The notes under the pieces were generated by a model. It was given only the letters and a program-made list of their open reading frames with translations, had not been told where the DNA came from and made no database searches. The position numbers were made by a program, and so were the translations under genes. This document shows, in pieces, positions 1-10,213 of a stretch of 64,000 nt of DNA. The stretch comes from Brevibacillus porteri. Its GTDB lineage: Bacteria; Bacillota; Bacilli; Brevibacillales; Brevibacillaceae. Where the stretch lies: contig NZ_PXZO01000003.1 of assembly GCF_003013475.1 (NCBI RefSeq), positions 103,785 to 167,784 of the forward strand, given 5' to 3'. Numbering within the stretch: position 1 is the stretch's first letter; each line of letters begins with the position of its first letter.

Positions 1-267
1 GTGATCATATACATACGTTCGTTTTTTTACGGTCAGTGTAGCTCGTATCCAGTGTGGGTTGTAGGAGGCGACTTCGGTAGTAGAGCCTAATAGCCGCTTC
101 GTAAATTGCTTTTGATCACGGAAGGACATGGTCGTTTGGAAAGAGGACTCAGGTGATACTGAAACGGTGACCGTGATGTCATTCTTGACCTTGGCAAATG
201 CAGAGTGTGGCATTGACAGTGCGATTACGAAAAGGCATATACAAAAAATAAGGACTTTGCTTCGCAA
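1..267 (-). CDS. Exported protein of unknown function, 3' part cut by the window edge
   Basis: An open frame on the minus strand starts at TTG (265-267, or the adjacent in-frame TTG at 268-270) behind a GGAGG ribosome binding site and runs off the left edge after about 89 codons. The first 25 residues form a signal peptide: a short basic start (RSK), a hydrophobic core and an AFA cleavage motif. The mature part visible is rich in Thr, Val and Ser with alternating hydrophobic residues, suggesting beta structure (inference). I do not recognise the family. It is divergent from the ruv operon. In B. subtilis the secreted BofC is encoded next to ruvA, but on the same strand as ruv, so I do not equate them. 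Confidence 0.7.
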   Translation of the reverse strand, partial: MRSKVLIFCICLFVIALSMPHSAFAKVKNDITVTVSVSPESSFQTTMSFRDQKQFTKRLLGSTTEVASYNPHWIRATLTVKKRTYVYDH

Positions 268-399
268 CAATCAACACCTCCACTGCTTATCGTTTCAATT
301 AAATGTCTGGCTCATGTTGCGTAAATCTTGGTATCATAACGCCCTTGCGTTTACGCCATACTGATTTCATACGGTGATCGAAGGAGGAGTCTTTAGACC

Positions 400-591
400 A
401 TGTCTACCATGCCTAGAGGTAGCTACAAAGACCAGTTCCATCAGCGTTTGTACGTTCAGTTGAACCAGGGGCACAACAAGCTCAATTACCAACAGATCAA
501 CAAGATCAAAGAGCACATGCAAAGTGGCGTAGACGAATATGCCCACTTGCAGCATGATGTGTCGGATTCACTCGGAATGAACAAACACTAA
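400..591 (+). CDS. Small hydrophilic protein, unknown function (63 aa)
   Basis: A 63-residue frame starts at ATG behind a strong AGGAGG site and is followed at once by a rho-independent terminator, so it looks like a monocistronic small gene. The product is rich in Gln, His, Asn and Lys, has no Cys, no signal peptide and no membrane segment. A middle stretch with NYQQINKIKEHMQ could form an amphipathic helix. I do not recognise the family. A small spore or stress protein is possible but is only a guess. Confidence 0.6.
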   Translation: MSTMPRGSYKDQFHQRLYVQLNQGHNKLNYQQINKIKEHMQSGVDEYAHLQHDVSDSLGMNKH

Positions 592-603
592 CAGACACCG
601 TAT

Positions 604-636
604 AACCCGTTCCTTTTATAGGGAGCGGGTTTTTTA
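604..636 (+). terminator. Rho-independent terminator after the 63-aa gene
   Basis: The stem AACCCGTTCC / GGAGCGGGTT encloses a short AT loop and is followed by a T run. Confidence 0.8.
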
Positions 637-679
637 TATCCGAGTTCAAAAAGTCGACTTTTTGAACTCGGATATAAAA
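632..679. repeat. Perfect 48-bp palindrome upstream of ruvC
   Basis: Positions 632-655 are the exact reverse complement of 656-679, centred on GTCGAC. The core GTTCAAAAAGTCGACTTTTT followed by GAAC (644-667) recurs with one mismatch at 50447-50470. The element lies between the terminator of the preceding gene and ruvC. It can be an operator read as DNA, a hairpin read as RNA, or a small dispersed repeat. The sequence alone does not decide. Confidence 0.85.
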
Positions 680-754
680 TGGAAATACACGTTCGCTTTC
701 TGGATGCTTTGTGTTACAGTAGAGAGTAGAATCTTTGCTCACGGAGAGTGGACT

Positions 755-1255
755 ATGCGCATTTTAGGAATTGACCCTGGTATTGCGATTGTTGGCTTCG
801 GGGTTGTGGATAAAGAGGGCAGCCAATTGCGTCCCGTCCAATATGGAAGCATTCAGACAGAAGCAGGATTGTCAGTACCGCTTAGATTGAAACAGATTTT
901 TGAGGCAATGCAGAGCCTTCTGGAAACATATCGTCCCGATGAAATGTCCGTCGAAAAACTTTTCTTTAATAAAAATGTGACGACGGCTTTTACAGTTGGT
1001 CAAGCGCGAGGGGTTATTTTGCTTGCGGCAGAGCTGGCTGGTGTGCCGGTCTATGAATATACCCCGATGCAGGTCAAGCAAGCCGTGACTGGCTACGGGG
1101 GAGCAGAGAAGAAACAAATTCAGGAAATGACGAAGCTCCTATTGCGGTTAAAAGAAGTACCAAAGCCTGACGACGTGGCGGACGCATTGGGTATTGCGAT
1201 TACGCACGCACAGTTTCGCGCGTTCATTTCCATTTCGGAAGGGGTTAAGAAATGA
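755..1255 (+). CDS. ruvC: Crossover junction endodeoxyribonuclease RuvC
   Basis: RuvC cuts Holliday junctions bound by RuvAB during recombination and replication restart. The protein begins MRILGIDPG and is 166 residues, a normal length. The acidic catalytic set is visible: D7 in IDPG, E67 in SVEKLFF, and D140/D143 in PDDVADA. ATG 755 is chosen because GGAGAG lies just upstream and the family starts at MRILG. An open frame extends upstream to 662 but runs through the palindrome and is not needed. The stop overlaps the ruvA start as ATGA, so ruvC and ruvA are translationally coupled. Confidence 0.96.
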   Translation: MRILGIDPGIAIVGFGVVDKEGSQLRPVQYGSIQTEAGLSVPLRLKQIFEAMQSLLETYRPDEMSVEKLFFNKNVTTAFTVGQARGVILLAAELAGVPVYEYTPMQVKQAVTGYGGAEKKQIQEMTKLLLRLKEVPKPDDVADALGIAITHAQFRAFISISEGVKK

Positions 1256-1869
1256 TTGATTTTGTAGAAGGTACACTTAGTTATCTCGATTCGGAATACA
1301 TAGTTATCGAAACGGGCGGAATCGGTTATCGACTGTTTTGCCCAAACCCGTACCAATTCGTTCGGTATGAAGGCAACAAAACCAAATTGTTTACCCACCA
1401 CCATGTGCGGGAAGATGCCATTCTGCTGTACGGCTTCGCTACCCGTGACGAACGCGATTTGTTCCGCAAACTGCTTGATGTTAGCGGAATCGGGCCAAAG
1501 GGCGGATTGGCCATTCTGGCTGCAGCGACGCCTGAGCAGTTGGTGATGGCGGTTCAACAGGAGAATGTTACCTATTTGACGAAATTTCCGGGGATTGGGA
1601 AAAAGACTGCCCAGCGCATTATCCTCGATTTGAAGGATAAATTGGTAGGATACACACCATCTGCGATTTTGACTGTTGCAGCGGGTGATTTGACAGCAGG
1701 CGAGCAAGCTGTGTCTGCACTGAACGAAGCGCTCGATGCATTGACCGCACTGGGTTACTCTGATGGTGAACTGCAAAAAATCAGAAACACGCTGTCTGAG
1801 AAATCAAAAGAGGGCGATGGTGTAGAAAAGCTCATCAAACAAGGGCTTGCGTTGCTCATGAGGGGGTAG
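1252..1869 (+). CDS. ruvA: Holliday junction branch migration protein RuvA
   Basis: RuvA binds the four-way junction and loads the RuvB motor. The 205-residue protein starts MIDFVEGTL (OB-fold), has the helix-hairpin-helix motifs [13 protein letters not shown] and [12 protein letters not shown] around residues 75-125, and a C-terminal RuvB-contact domain after an Ala/Thr-rich linker. It overlaps ruvC by 4 bp and ends 4 bp before ruvB, so ruvCAB is one operon. Confidence 0.97.
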   Translation: MIDFVEGTLSYLDSEYIVIETGGIGYRLFCPNPYQFVRYEGNKTKLFTHHHVREDAILLYGFATRDERDLFRKLLDVSGIGPKGGLAILAAATPEQLVMAVQQENVTYLTKFPGIGKKTAQRIILDLKDKLVGYTPSAILTVAAGDLTAGEQAVSALNEALDALTALGYSDGELQKIRNTLSEKSKEGDGVEKLIKQGLALLMRG

Positions 1870-1873
1870 GATT

Positions 1874-2872
1874 TTGGATTCTCGGATCATCACGACGCAT
1901 ATGAATTGGGAAGAAGATGCGGCGGAGCTGAGCCTCCGTCCTCGCTATTTAAACGAATACATCGGTCAACAGCACGTAAAGGAAAACCTGAAAATTTTTA
2001 TTGAAGCAGCGAAAATGCGAAAAGAGTCATTGGATCACGTACTGCTGTACGGTCCGCCTGGTCTAGGGAAGACGACCTTGTCGCAAATTATCGCAAATGA
2101 GCTTGGCGTGAACATCCGCACGACGTCAGGTCCGGCTATTGAGCGTCCGGGTGATTTGGCGGCGATTTTGACAAATTTGCAAGAAGGCGACGTCCTGTTT
2201 ATCGACGAGATTCACAGGCTCAACCGAAGCGTCGAGGAAGTTTTGTATCCGGCTATGGAGGATTTTGCGCTGGACATCATTATCGGTAAGGGGCCAAGTG
2301 CTCGCAGTGTTCGTTTGGATTTGCCGCCATTTACACTGGTCGGGGCCACGACGCGAGCTGGAATGCTGTCCGCGCCGCTTCGAGATCGCTTTGGGGTTGT
2401 AAATCGCCTGGAGTTTTATACAGTTCCGGAACTGACCTTTATCGTTTCGAGGGCAGCCGACATCTTGCAGGTCGTCATTCGAGAAGGCGGGGCAGAGGAG
2501 ATTGCCAGACGTTCGCGTGGAACACCCCGGGTGGCAAACCGTTTGCTGAAGCGGGTTCGCGATTTTGCCCAAGTAAAAGGTGAAGGCGTCATTACGACAG
2601 AGATTGCCAAAGAAGCGCTGGAAAGATTGCAAGTGGATGCCTGTGGTCTCGATCATATCGACCATAAACTGTTGCTAGCGATTATTGATCGCTTTGACGG
2701 TGGACCGGTTGGGTTGGATACGATTGCAGCAACAATTGGAGAAGAGTCACAAACGGTGGAAGATGTTTGCGAGCCATATCTCATGCAGATCGGCTTTATG
2801 CAGCGGACGCCGCGGGGGCGTGTACTCACCCCGAGTGCGTACCAACACTTTGGTCGGGAGATGAAATCGTGA
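1874..2872 (+). CDS. ruvB: Holliday junction DNA helicase RuvB
   Basis: RuvB is the AAA+ hexameric motor of branch migration. The 332-residue protein carries Walker [10 protein letters not shown] near residue 60, Walker B FIDEIH, sensor 1 GATTRAG, the arginine-finger region RDRFG, and a C-terminal winged helix. It starts at TTG with the G-rich site AGGGGGTAGG that also spans the ruvA stop. The stop codon overlaps the GTG start of the next gene. Confidence 0.97.
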
Positions 2873-3087
2873 ATCCTGTAGCCAAGCTACTTATTATTGG
2901 TGGTGCTGCTTTAATCGTAATCGGTCTTTTGTGGCAGGTAGGTGGCAGATTTTTGCCACTAGGACGCTTGCCGGGAGATATCGTGGTAGAAAAGGAAAAC
3001 GTCAAGTTCTACTTTCCGATTGTGACTTGTATTGTGATTAGCATCGTCCTGTCTCTTGGCATGTATTTATTCCGGCTGTTTAAATAG
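2869..3087 (+). CDS. DUF2905 family small membrane protein
   Basis: A 72-residue protein with two transmembrane segments (about residues 5-22 and 45-65) joined by the family-typical stretch [15 protein letters not shown]2905 proteins are widespread in Firmicutes and Proteobacteria, often near ruv genes, with unknown role. The GTG start at 2869 overlaps the ruvB stop (GTGA) and has GGGAG upstream, so it is the last gene of the ruv operon. A longer in-frame extension inside ruvB is rejected. Confidence 0.88.
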
Positions 3088-3096
3088 GCAAGTGTG

Positions 3097-3133
3097 AAGG
3101 CCATCGGAGCTCATTGTTCCGGTGGTCTTTTTG
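3097..3133 (+). terminator. Terminator of the ruv operon
   Basis: An imperfect stem GGCCATCGGA / TCCGGTGGTC is followed by TTTTT. Confidence 0.75.
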
Positions 3134-3260
3134 CATGCGGGTGTTTGGTCCCATTTTACGAAAAAGGCAGGAGATCAGCCTGCGATTGTCGAAAAACATG
3201 GGAAGACATGCCAATTTTTGACGAAATCAAGCTTAGACAAAATCAGGTGGAGAAAGGACA

Positions 3261-5195
3261 ATGGACGACATGAGAAAGAAATGGATGGGGAAAGTCCTTT
3301 CGGTGGGCCTGCTATCAGTAGTTCTCGTAGGAGGACAAGTACCAGCGCAGGCTGCCGGCGACAATATCAGAGTTGCGCTATTTGTGGATACAGGACAAGG
3401 CTATCGGGGAGTAGTTCCTTCCGTTACGCTAACTTCTGAAAATGGAATGGGAGTCGTGCTCAATGGACCCGAGGGCAAGACAGATTTACCCGAATTAAAG
3501 GGAGATGCAGCTCGTTACCGGGTTGATGAATATCATTTGATCGTTGCCGAAACAGGTGACTGGAATCGCGCACAGCAGATTGCACAGCAAATGAGCCAAC
3601 GAAAATACGAGGGCTCAATCCAGGTGACAAAACGTAACAGTCAGACCGTCTATCAGGTCGTAAGCGGAACGTATGACACGTATCAGGCTGCAGCCAATCA
3701 GGCAAAAACGGTTGCCCAAGCAATCGGGCAGAATCCGCTGGTAAAAGGTCCGCATCGACTCGAAGCGGGTAAATTCAAGAGTTTAAAGGAAGCGCAAGAA
3801 TGGCAAGCGTCATTTGAAGCAGCCGGTATTCCTGCTTATCCCGTGATGGTATCAGATGGGGATAAAGTCAAATATGCGGTTTGGATCGGAGATGAGGTTA
3901 GTCCTGATGCTGTGAAAGAATTGAAACGAAGAGCAAACGCCGCATTTCCTTCTTTCTCCTATCAGGAGCCTGCCAGCCAATCTTATGTTATATTGAAGCA
4001 GGATGTATACGGATCATCAGATGAAGTGATTTGGAAATATGTATTCTCCCCTCAAGCAAAGCTGACAGTTGAAGCGAATAAAGCAGGCGATGAATCGGTG
4101 ATTGGCGTTGTAGAACGAGAGCAGCGCACATATCGCGGCGAGATGGAGCTGTCGGAATACAATGGTCACTTGACGCTAGTAAATGAGCTTCCAATGGAAG
4201 AGTATCTGTATGGAGTCGTTGGCTCTGAGATGGCTCCAGGCTGGCCGGTGGAAGCTTTGAAAACACAGGCGGTCCTGTCGAGAACTCGTGCTGTGTGGCA
4301 AGGCAATAAGTATGGAGTTGCCAATGTGTCCGATACGGTTTTCGAGCAGGCGTATTATGGCTATACAAAAGAGTCTGATGATGTACGCGAGGCCGTCGAC
4401 GAGACAGAAGGCGAAATCATTTACTACCAAGGCAAACCAGCTGAGTCGCTCTTCTATTCCAATGCGGGCGGTATGACGGCGGACGGCACAGAAGTATGGG
4501 GCAATCCAGTTCCTTATTTGCGATCTGTCGAGAGTAAAGACACATATCCAATGGACAATGCAAGCGTATGGTATCGCGTGGCTTTAGCAGATGGATCGCT
4601 CGGCTATCTAAGAAATGATCTGGTCACCGAAACAGGCCAGAGTAATTCAGAGGGACAAAGAATAGCGGTCATTTCGACCGAGAATACCAATTTGCGCTCA
4701 GGTCCAAGCACAACAACTTATCGTGTGTTGTCTGTACTCCCTACTGGCGCAGAAGTAACAATCCTCTCAGAAGTAAAAGAAGAAAATGCGTATTCGTGGA
4801 CGCGTGGTCCGTTTACCTCTACAGAGGTTGCAGCCATGATCAATGCCGCGCATGACAAGAACAAAGCTCCACGCATTTCAGGGAACGTAACGAGCCTGAA
4901 AGTGACAGAACGCGGTCCATCTGGACGTGTGATCGCGATGGAAGCAAATGGGACGCCGATCGTCGTTTCTTCACCGGATGCTTTCCGTTCTGTTTTTCAA
5001 CAAGGTGGCTCCTCTCTGCGCAGCACGAAGTTTGAAGTAGAAATGATCAATGGTTCGCAATTCATCTTCCGTGGTACTGGCTTTGGGCACGGACTTGGTG
5101 TTTCGCAATACGGAGCTCGTGCGATGGCAGAGGAAGGGTATGACTACAAAGATATCTTGCAACACTACTACCAGGATGTGACAATCGAAAAGTAA
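3261..5195 (+). CDS. SpoIID/LytB-domain cell-wall protein with SPOR-like and SH3 modules
   Basis: A 644-residue exported protein. A signal peptide spans residues 1-32 (cleavage near AQAAG). Residues about 110-220 hold two SPOR-like repeats (ISxQVxxG-type segments), which bind peptidoglycan. The SpoIID core then begins around residue 270 and includes [15 protein letters not shown] and, at the C-terminus, [16 protein letters not shown]. Between these halves, near residue 475, sits an SH3-type segment with [15 protein letters not shown]. SpoIID is a lytic transglycosylase needed for engulfment; this longer paralogue probably remodels septal or cortex peptidoglycan (inference). The start has GGAG eight bases upstream. 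It stands alone between the ruv operon and queA. Confidence 0.88.
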   Translation: MDDMRKKWMGKVLSVGLLSVVLVGGQVPAQAAGDNIRVALFVDTGQGYRGVVPSVTLTSENGMGVVLNGPEGKTDLPELKGDAARYRVDEYHLIVAETGDWNRAQQIAQQMSQRKYEGSIQVTKRNSQTVYQVVSGTYDTYQAAANQAKTVAQAIGQNPLVKGPHRLEAGKFKSLKEAQEWQASFEAAGIPAYPVMVSDGDKVKYAVWIGDEVSPDAVKELKRRANAAFPSFSYQEPASQSYVILKQDVYGSSDEVIWKYVFSPQAKLTVEANKAGDESVIGVVEREQRTYRGEMELSEYNGHLTLVNELPMEEYLYGVVGSEMAPGWPVEALKTQAVLSRTRAVWQGNKYGVANVSDTVFEQAYYGYTKESDDVREAVDETEGEIIYYQGKPAESLFYSNAGGMTADGTEVWGNPVPYLRSVESKDTYPMDNASVWYRVALADGSLGYLRNDLVTETGQSNSEGQRIAVISTENTNLRSGPSTTTYRVLSVLPTGAEVTILSEVKEENAYSWTRGPFTSTEVAAMINAAHDKNKAPRISGNVTSLKVTERGPSGRVIAMEANGTPIVVSSPDAFRSVFQQGGSSLRSTKFEVEMINGSQFIFRGTGFGHGLGVSQYGARAMAEEGYDYKDILQHYYQDVTIEK

Positions 5196-5238
5196 GTCGT
5201 TTGCCACAAGATCTACCGCAAAAAGGAGTAACGATTTC

Positions 5239-6267
5239 GTGGACGTGCAACAATTTGATTTTGATTTGCCGGAGCATTTGATTGCCCAGCACCCGTTAGA
5301 AGACCGAACATCATCGAGATTGCTCGTATTAGAGAAACAAACAGGTAATATCGTTCATCAGCAATTTACCAATTTAATCGATCACCTCCAGGCAGGGGAT
5401 GTACTCGTCATGAATGACAGCCGCGTTTTACCTGCCAGATTGATTGGAGAAAAGGCGGAGACTGGTGCAAAAATAGAAATCCTTTTGTTGAAATCACTGG
5501 GGGATGATCGCTGGGAGACGCTGGTGAAGCCCGGGAAGCGGATGAAGCCGGGGACAGAAGTGGTTTTTGGTAACGGTCTATTGCGTTGTGTATGTGAAGA
5601 CGTGACAGAGACGGGTGGACGAATCGTGCGCTTTTTGTACGAGGGTATCTTTTATGAGATTCTCGACCAATTAGGCTCGATGCCTTTGCCTCCGTATATT
5701 CACGCACAACTGGAGGACAGTGAGCGTTACCAGACAGTCTATGCGAAGGAGCGCGGCTCGGCAGCAGCTCCGACAGCCGGCCTCCATTTCACGAAGCCGT
5801 ACTTGGAGCAAATCGCTGCCAAAGGCGTACAGCTGGCTTACGTGACCCTGCATGTGGGACTTGGGACTTTTCGCCCTGTATCAGCCGATTCCGTGGAAGA
5901 GCATGTCATGCACGCGGAGTACTATGAGATTTCCGAGGAAACAGTAAAGCTGGTGAATCAGGCAAAAGCAGAAGGTAGAAGAGTAATCGCTGTCGGGACG
6001 ACATCATGCCGCACATTGGAGACAGTAGGGCGCGCGAATGGAGGAAAGCTGGTAGCAACCTCTGGTTGGACGGATATTTTCATTTATCCGGGCTACACGT
6101 TTTCCATTCTGGACGGGCTCCTGACGAATTTCCACTTGCCGAAGTCTACGCTTGTTATGTTAGTGAGTGCTTTGGCTGGAAAAGAGAATGTGATGCGTGC
6201 CTACAAAACGGCTGTGGAAGAGGAGTATCGCTTCTTCAGTTTTGGCGATGCGATGTTCATTTTATAA
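5239..6267 (+). CDS. queA: S-adenosylmethionine:tRNA ribosyltransferase-isomerase
   Basis: QueA transfers and isomerises the ribosyl part of AdoMet onto preQ1-modified tRNA to make epoxyqueuosine. The 342-residue protein starts [18 protein letters not shown] and has the conserved LPLPPYI-type motif (MPLPPYIH) and [12 protein letters not shown]. The GTG start follows AAGGAG. It is followed by a terminator and then tgt, the enzyme acting one step earlier, which has its own promoter. Confidence 0.97.
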   Translation: MDVQQFDFDLPEHLIAQHPLEDRTSSRLLVLEKQTGNIVHQQFTNLIDHLQAGDVLVMNDSRVLPARLIGEKAETGAKIEILLLKSLGDDRWETLVKPGKRMKPGTEVVFGNGLLRCVCEDVTETGGRIVRFLYEGIFYEILDQLGSMPLPPYIHAQLEDSERYQTVYAKERGSAAAPTAGLHFTKPYLEQIAAKGVQLAYVTLHVGLGTFRPVSADSVEEHVMHAEYYEISEETVKLVNQAKAEGRRVIAVGTTSCRTLETVGRANGGKLVATSGWTDIFIYPGYTFSILDGLLTNFHLPKSTLVMLVSALAGKENVMRAYKTAVEEEYRFFSFGDAMFIL

Positions 6268-6277
6268 AAATGTGAAC

Positions 6278-6320
6278 AACCCACCTGTATAAGTGTATAC
6301 TTATTAGTCAGGTGGGTTTA
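6278..6320 (+). terminator. Terminator between queA and tgt
   Basis: A perfect 10-bp stem AACCCACCTG / CAGGTGGGTT, with a further near-palindrome TAAGTGTATACTTA in the loop, precedes a short T run. Confidence 0.7.
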
Positions 6321-6345
6321 CTTCATCCAGAAGTTTTTCTATAAT
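6317..6345 (+). promoter_or_regulatory. Candidate sigma-A promoter for tgt
   Basis: TTTACT (6317-6322) and TATAAT (6340-6345) are 17 bp apart. The -35 box overlaps the end of the queA terminator stem. Confidence 0.5.
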
Positions 6346-6366
6346 AGGTAAGACTTACATACATAG

Positions 6367-7515
<1,149 letters not shown>

Positions 7516-7533
7516 TCGAGGGGGATTTTTTTC

Positions 7534-7854
7534 ATGGATGGCTTGACTCAGTTTTTACCGATTATCATCATGTTTGCGATTTTTTACTTCTTGCTGATTC
7601 GTCCGCAACAAAAGAAGGCAAAACAACGCAACGCTATGCTTGGTGCTCTGAAAAAAGGCGACAAGATCGTAACAATCGGTGGAGTGCATGGAACGATCCA
7701 AGACCTGTCTGATGATACTATCACTTTGCGTATTGCTCATAACGTAAACGTTACGTTCGATCGTGGTGCGATCAACAGCGTAGTTTCTACCAGCAACGAA
7801 CCTGCAAAGAGTGAACCAGCGAAGAGCGAAGAAGCAAAAGAAGAATCCAAATAA
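7534..7854 (+). CDS. yajC: Preprotein translocase subunit YajC
   Basis: A 106-residue protein with one N-terminal membrane helix (about residues 8-25, ending LLIRPQQKKAK, the family hallmark) and a cytoplasmic domain with KKGDKIVTIGGVHG. It ends in a Lys/Glu/Ser-rich tail with near repeats of EPAKSE. YajC assists the Sec translocase with SecD and SecF, which lie about 4.5 kb downstream here. Confidence 0.95.
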   Translation: MDGLTQFLPIIIMFAIFYFLLIRPQQKKAKQRNAMLGALKKGDKIVTIGGVHGTIQDLSDDTITLRIAHNVNVTFDRGAINSVVSTSNEPAKSEPAKSEEAKEESK

Positions 7855-7862
7855 TACATGCG

Positions 7863-7893
7863 AAAAGCAGGTGGGTGCTCCACCTGCTTTTTT
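7863..7893. terminator. Bidirectional terminator between yajC and the TIGR04086 gene
   Basis: AAGCAGGTGG / CCACCTGCTT with T runs on both sides serves the two convergent genes. Confidence 0.85.
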
Positions 7894-7903
7894 CTGTCTT
7901 GTT

Positions 7904-8320
7904 TTAGCGGCGAGGCTTGATAACTTTAGGTTTACCGCTTTTATGCTTGTTGTTGGAATTGGCCGAATTCACGCCGAGAATCCCACCTAACGCAGCCACT
8001 CCGAAAGCGCCGAACAAGAACAGGAAGGTCCCCCATTGCATCGGGGCGTCAAAGCCGAGGAAACCGATCAAGAGGATGAAAAGGAAGTAAGTGAGTCCGG
8101 TAAGTCCGCCGTAGTACCAGCCCCTGCCGCCGCAACGACGTCCAGTAACGAATCCCCCGATCAAGAGGGCGATGGCATTGATCACGTACGTAAAATAGGG
8201 CAGCGTGCCTTCCCGTATCGAGGTGAAGCTAAGGAGCAAGGTCGCGAGCAACGCTCCAACTAAAACAAGACATGTCGTATACAATAGACCTGTCAGTACA
8301 GAGGTAGATGCACTTCGCAC
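7904..8320 (-). CDS. TIGR04086 family membrane protein (YrzE-like)
   Basis: A 138-residue protein with four predicted membrane helices and a conserved GGFVTGRRCGGRGWYYGG loop; the C-terminus is basic. TIGR04086 proteins are Firmicute membrane proteins of unknown role, encoded beside yajC in B. subtilis as yrzE. The start is placed at GTG 8320 because AAAGGGGG lies eight bases upstream. The frame stays open to 8377, but that upstream GTG lacks a good site. Confidence 0.85.
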   Translation of the reverse strand: MRSASTSVLTGLLYTTCLVLVGALLATLLLSFTSIREGTLPYFTYVINAIALLIGGFVTGRRCGGRGWYYGGLTGLTYFLFILLIGFLGFDAPMQWGTFLFLFGAFGVAALGGILGVNSANSNNKHKSGKPKVIKPRR

Positions 8321-8392
8321 GGTATGTACCCCCTTTATTGGAAGTGTTTGTACATCTATATGAGAGGCTTGGCTCACGTATTCATCTTCGCG

Positions 8393-8421
8393 TTGAACAT
8401 TGATAGGAATTTTCGTATGAT
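8393..8421 (+). promoter_or_regulatory. Candidate sigma-A promoter for corA
   Basis: TTGAAC (8393-8398) and TATGAT (8416-8421) are 17 bp apart, 30 bp before the TTG start. Confidence 0.5.
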
Positions 8422-8451
8422 GGATGGGGAACGAGACGGGGGTGAGGAAGA

Positions 8452-9429
8452 TTGATCAAAACGTACTTTTATAACCACTCTGAACAGAAGATGTTTCACG
8501 ACGTTGATCTGGCAACGAAAGATCAATGGCTGAAATCACCAGAGGATCTACTCTGGATCGATCTGTATGATGTGGGAAACAATGAACTGCCCTATATTGC
8601 CAAGATTTTCGACTTTCACCCGCTGGCAATTGAGGACTGCCTGCACGTCAGTCCACGTGCCAAGGTAGACAAGTACGATGACTACTATTTCTTCGTTTTT
8701 CACGCCCTGCGTTACAATGAAGAAAGTGATGACGAGATCACAACGGTAGAACTGAACGTTTTTCTCGGCCCTAACTACATCGTGACGATCCACAAGTCCC
8801 CGATGAATACCATCGGTCGGATCGCTGCCATGTGTCACCGCAACATTTCTTACTTGAACAGAGGTCCTGACTATTTGCTGTATGCCATTGTAGACGGGAT
8901 TACCGATGAATATTTTCCCATTATTGATCGGATTAGTGTGCGGATTGACGAGCTGGAGGACGAGATTTATGAGCATCAAATGGAGGAAATTACAGAAGAG
9001 TTCTTGGCGTTGAAGCGAACGATTATTTTAATCAGGCGTGTGATCATGCCGCAAAAAAGAATTTTCGCGAACGTCAATGGCCGTTACTCCTTCGATATTT
9101 CCGAGGAAAACGTTCCGTTCTACACCGACCTAACAGACCACTTGGAGCGGATTTCCGATTCAACGGAAACCTTCCGTGATCTAGTAAACGGTGCGTTGGA
9201 TACGTACTATACCATCATTAGCGCCAAAACAACGGAGACGATGCGGGTTCTTACGATCATCTCCACGATCATCCTTCCGTTGACATTTATCACCGGACTA
9301 TTCGGGATGAATACTTTCGCATGGCTGGGTGAAGAAGCAGAACCGTATATGCTGATCGTGGCACTCGTGATTATGCTAGCCATGACGTTTGCTATGCTTC
9401 ACATTTTCCGCAAGCGAAAGTGGCTGTAA
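8452..9429 (+). CDS. corA: Magnesium transporter CorA
   Basis: A 325-residue protein with a long acidic cytoplasmic domain and two C-terminal membrane helices. The CorA signature GMN is present in GLFGMNTFAW at the end of the first helix. CorA pentamers conduct Mg2+ and sometimes Co2+ or Ni2+ into the cell. It starts at TTG after a G-rich site (GGGGGTGAGG). Confidence 0.94.
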   Translation: MIKTYFYNHSEQKMFHDVDLATKDQWLKSPEDLLWIDLYDVGNNELPYIAKIFDFHPLAIEDCLHVSPRAKVDKYDDYYFFVFHALRYNEESDDEITTVELNVFLGPNYIVTIHKSPMNTIGRIAAMCHRNISYLNRGPDYLLYAIVDGITDEYFPIIDRISVRIDELEDEIYEHQMEEITEEFLALKRTIILIRRVIMPQKRIFANVNGRYSFDISEENVPFYTDLTDHLERISDSTETFRDLVNGALDTYYTIISAKTTETMRVLTIISTIILPLTFITGLFGMNTFAWLGEEAEPYMLIVALVIMLAMTFAMLHIFRKRKWL

Positions 9430-9496
9430 TTGGTGCTAATACTTTCCCTGCCCCCTGTTGAACACTAGTATCAAATGTTCTTGGGGGGCAGCGTAA

Positions 9497-10210
9497 GTGG
9501 ATAATCTTACAATGGTGTTACTTCGCACCCTTTTCTCGTATTTTTTCCTCCTGATCTTAGTGCGGTTGATGGGAAAACGGGAATTGGGAAAGCTGTCCGT
9601 TTTTGATGTGGTCATTTCGATCATGCTTGCAGAAATGGCTGCACTGGCGATTGAGGATGTCGATAAGCCTGCCCTTCGGTTTTATTTGCCGATGCTGTTG
9701 ATTGCCTTATTGGAAGTCGCCTTCGCTTATCTGTCATTAAAGAGCAAGAAATTCCGTGATTCAGTGGACGGCTCTGCCGATTTGATTATAGAAAATGGGC
9801 AAATCAGGGAGCAGGCGATGCGTCGCAATCGCTTGAACATGGATGATTTGATGGTACATCTGCGGCAAAAAGACGTAAAAAACATTGCCGATGTTGAATT
9901 TGCGTTGTTGGAGCCAACTGGACAGATGAGTGTGTTTTTAAAGGAGCAAAAAGAAAAGATTACGAGGGAAGATTTATCGTTGATGAAGAGGCCACAAGTC
10001 GGTCCTATCTCGTACAAAGGTCTGCCCATCCCACTGATTCTCGATGGCAAGGTGAGGACGGAGGCATTGAACAAGATCGGACAAAACCAGCTGTGGCTCA
10101 AACGAGAAATCCGGAAATATGGAATCAAAGACATTCGAGAGGTCTCTTTTTGCAGCATTGACGAACGTGGCATCATGTATTTGGATAAAAAAGACAAGCC
10201 GCTGCAATAA
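9497..10210 (+). CDS. DUF421 membrane protein (YetF/YrbG family)
   Basis: A 237-residue protein with three N-terminal membrane helices followed by the two-part DUF421 cytoplasmic domain, recognisable by LMGKRELGKLSVFDVV and GSADLIIENGQI. Family members in Bacillus influence sporulation and spore germination, with no established reaction. It starts at GTG and converges with spoVB, with 3 bp between stops. Confidence 0.88.
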   Translation: MDNLTMVLLRTLFSYFFLLILVRLMGKRELGKLSVFDVVISIMLAEMAALAIEDVDKPALRFYLPMLLIALLEVAFAYLSLKSKKFRDSVDGSADLIIENGQIREQAMRRNRLNMDDLMVHLRQKDVKNIADVEFALLEPTGQMSVFLKEQKEKITREDLSLMKRPQVGPISYKGLPIPLILDGKVRTEALNKIGQNQLWLKREIRKYGIKDIREVSFCSIDERGIMYLDKKDKPLQ

Positions 10211-10213
10211 GCG

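Noticed and set aside
128..364. A 78-codon plus-strand frame at the left edge
   Set aside because: It is antisense to a minus-strand frame with a signal peptide and GGAGG site, and has no ribosome site of its own.
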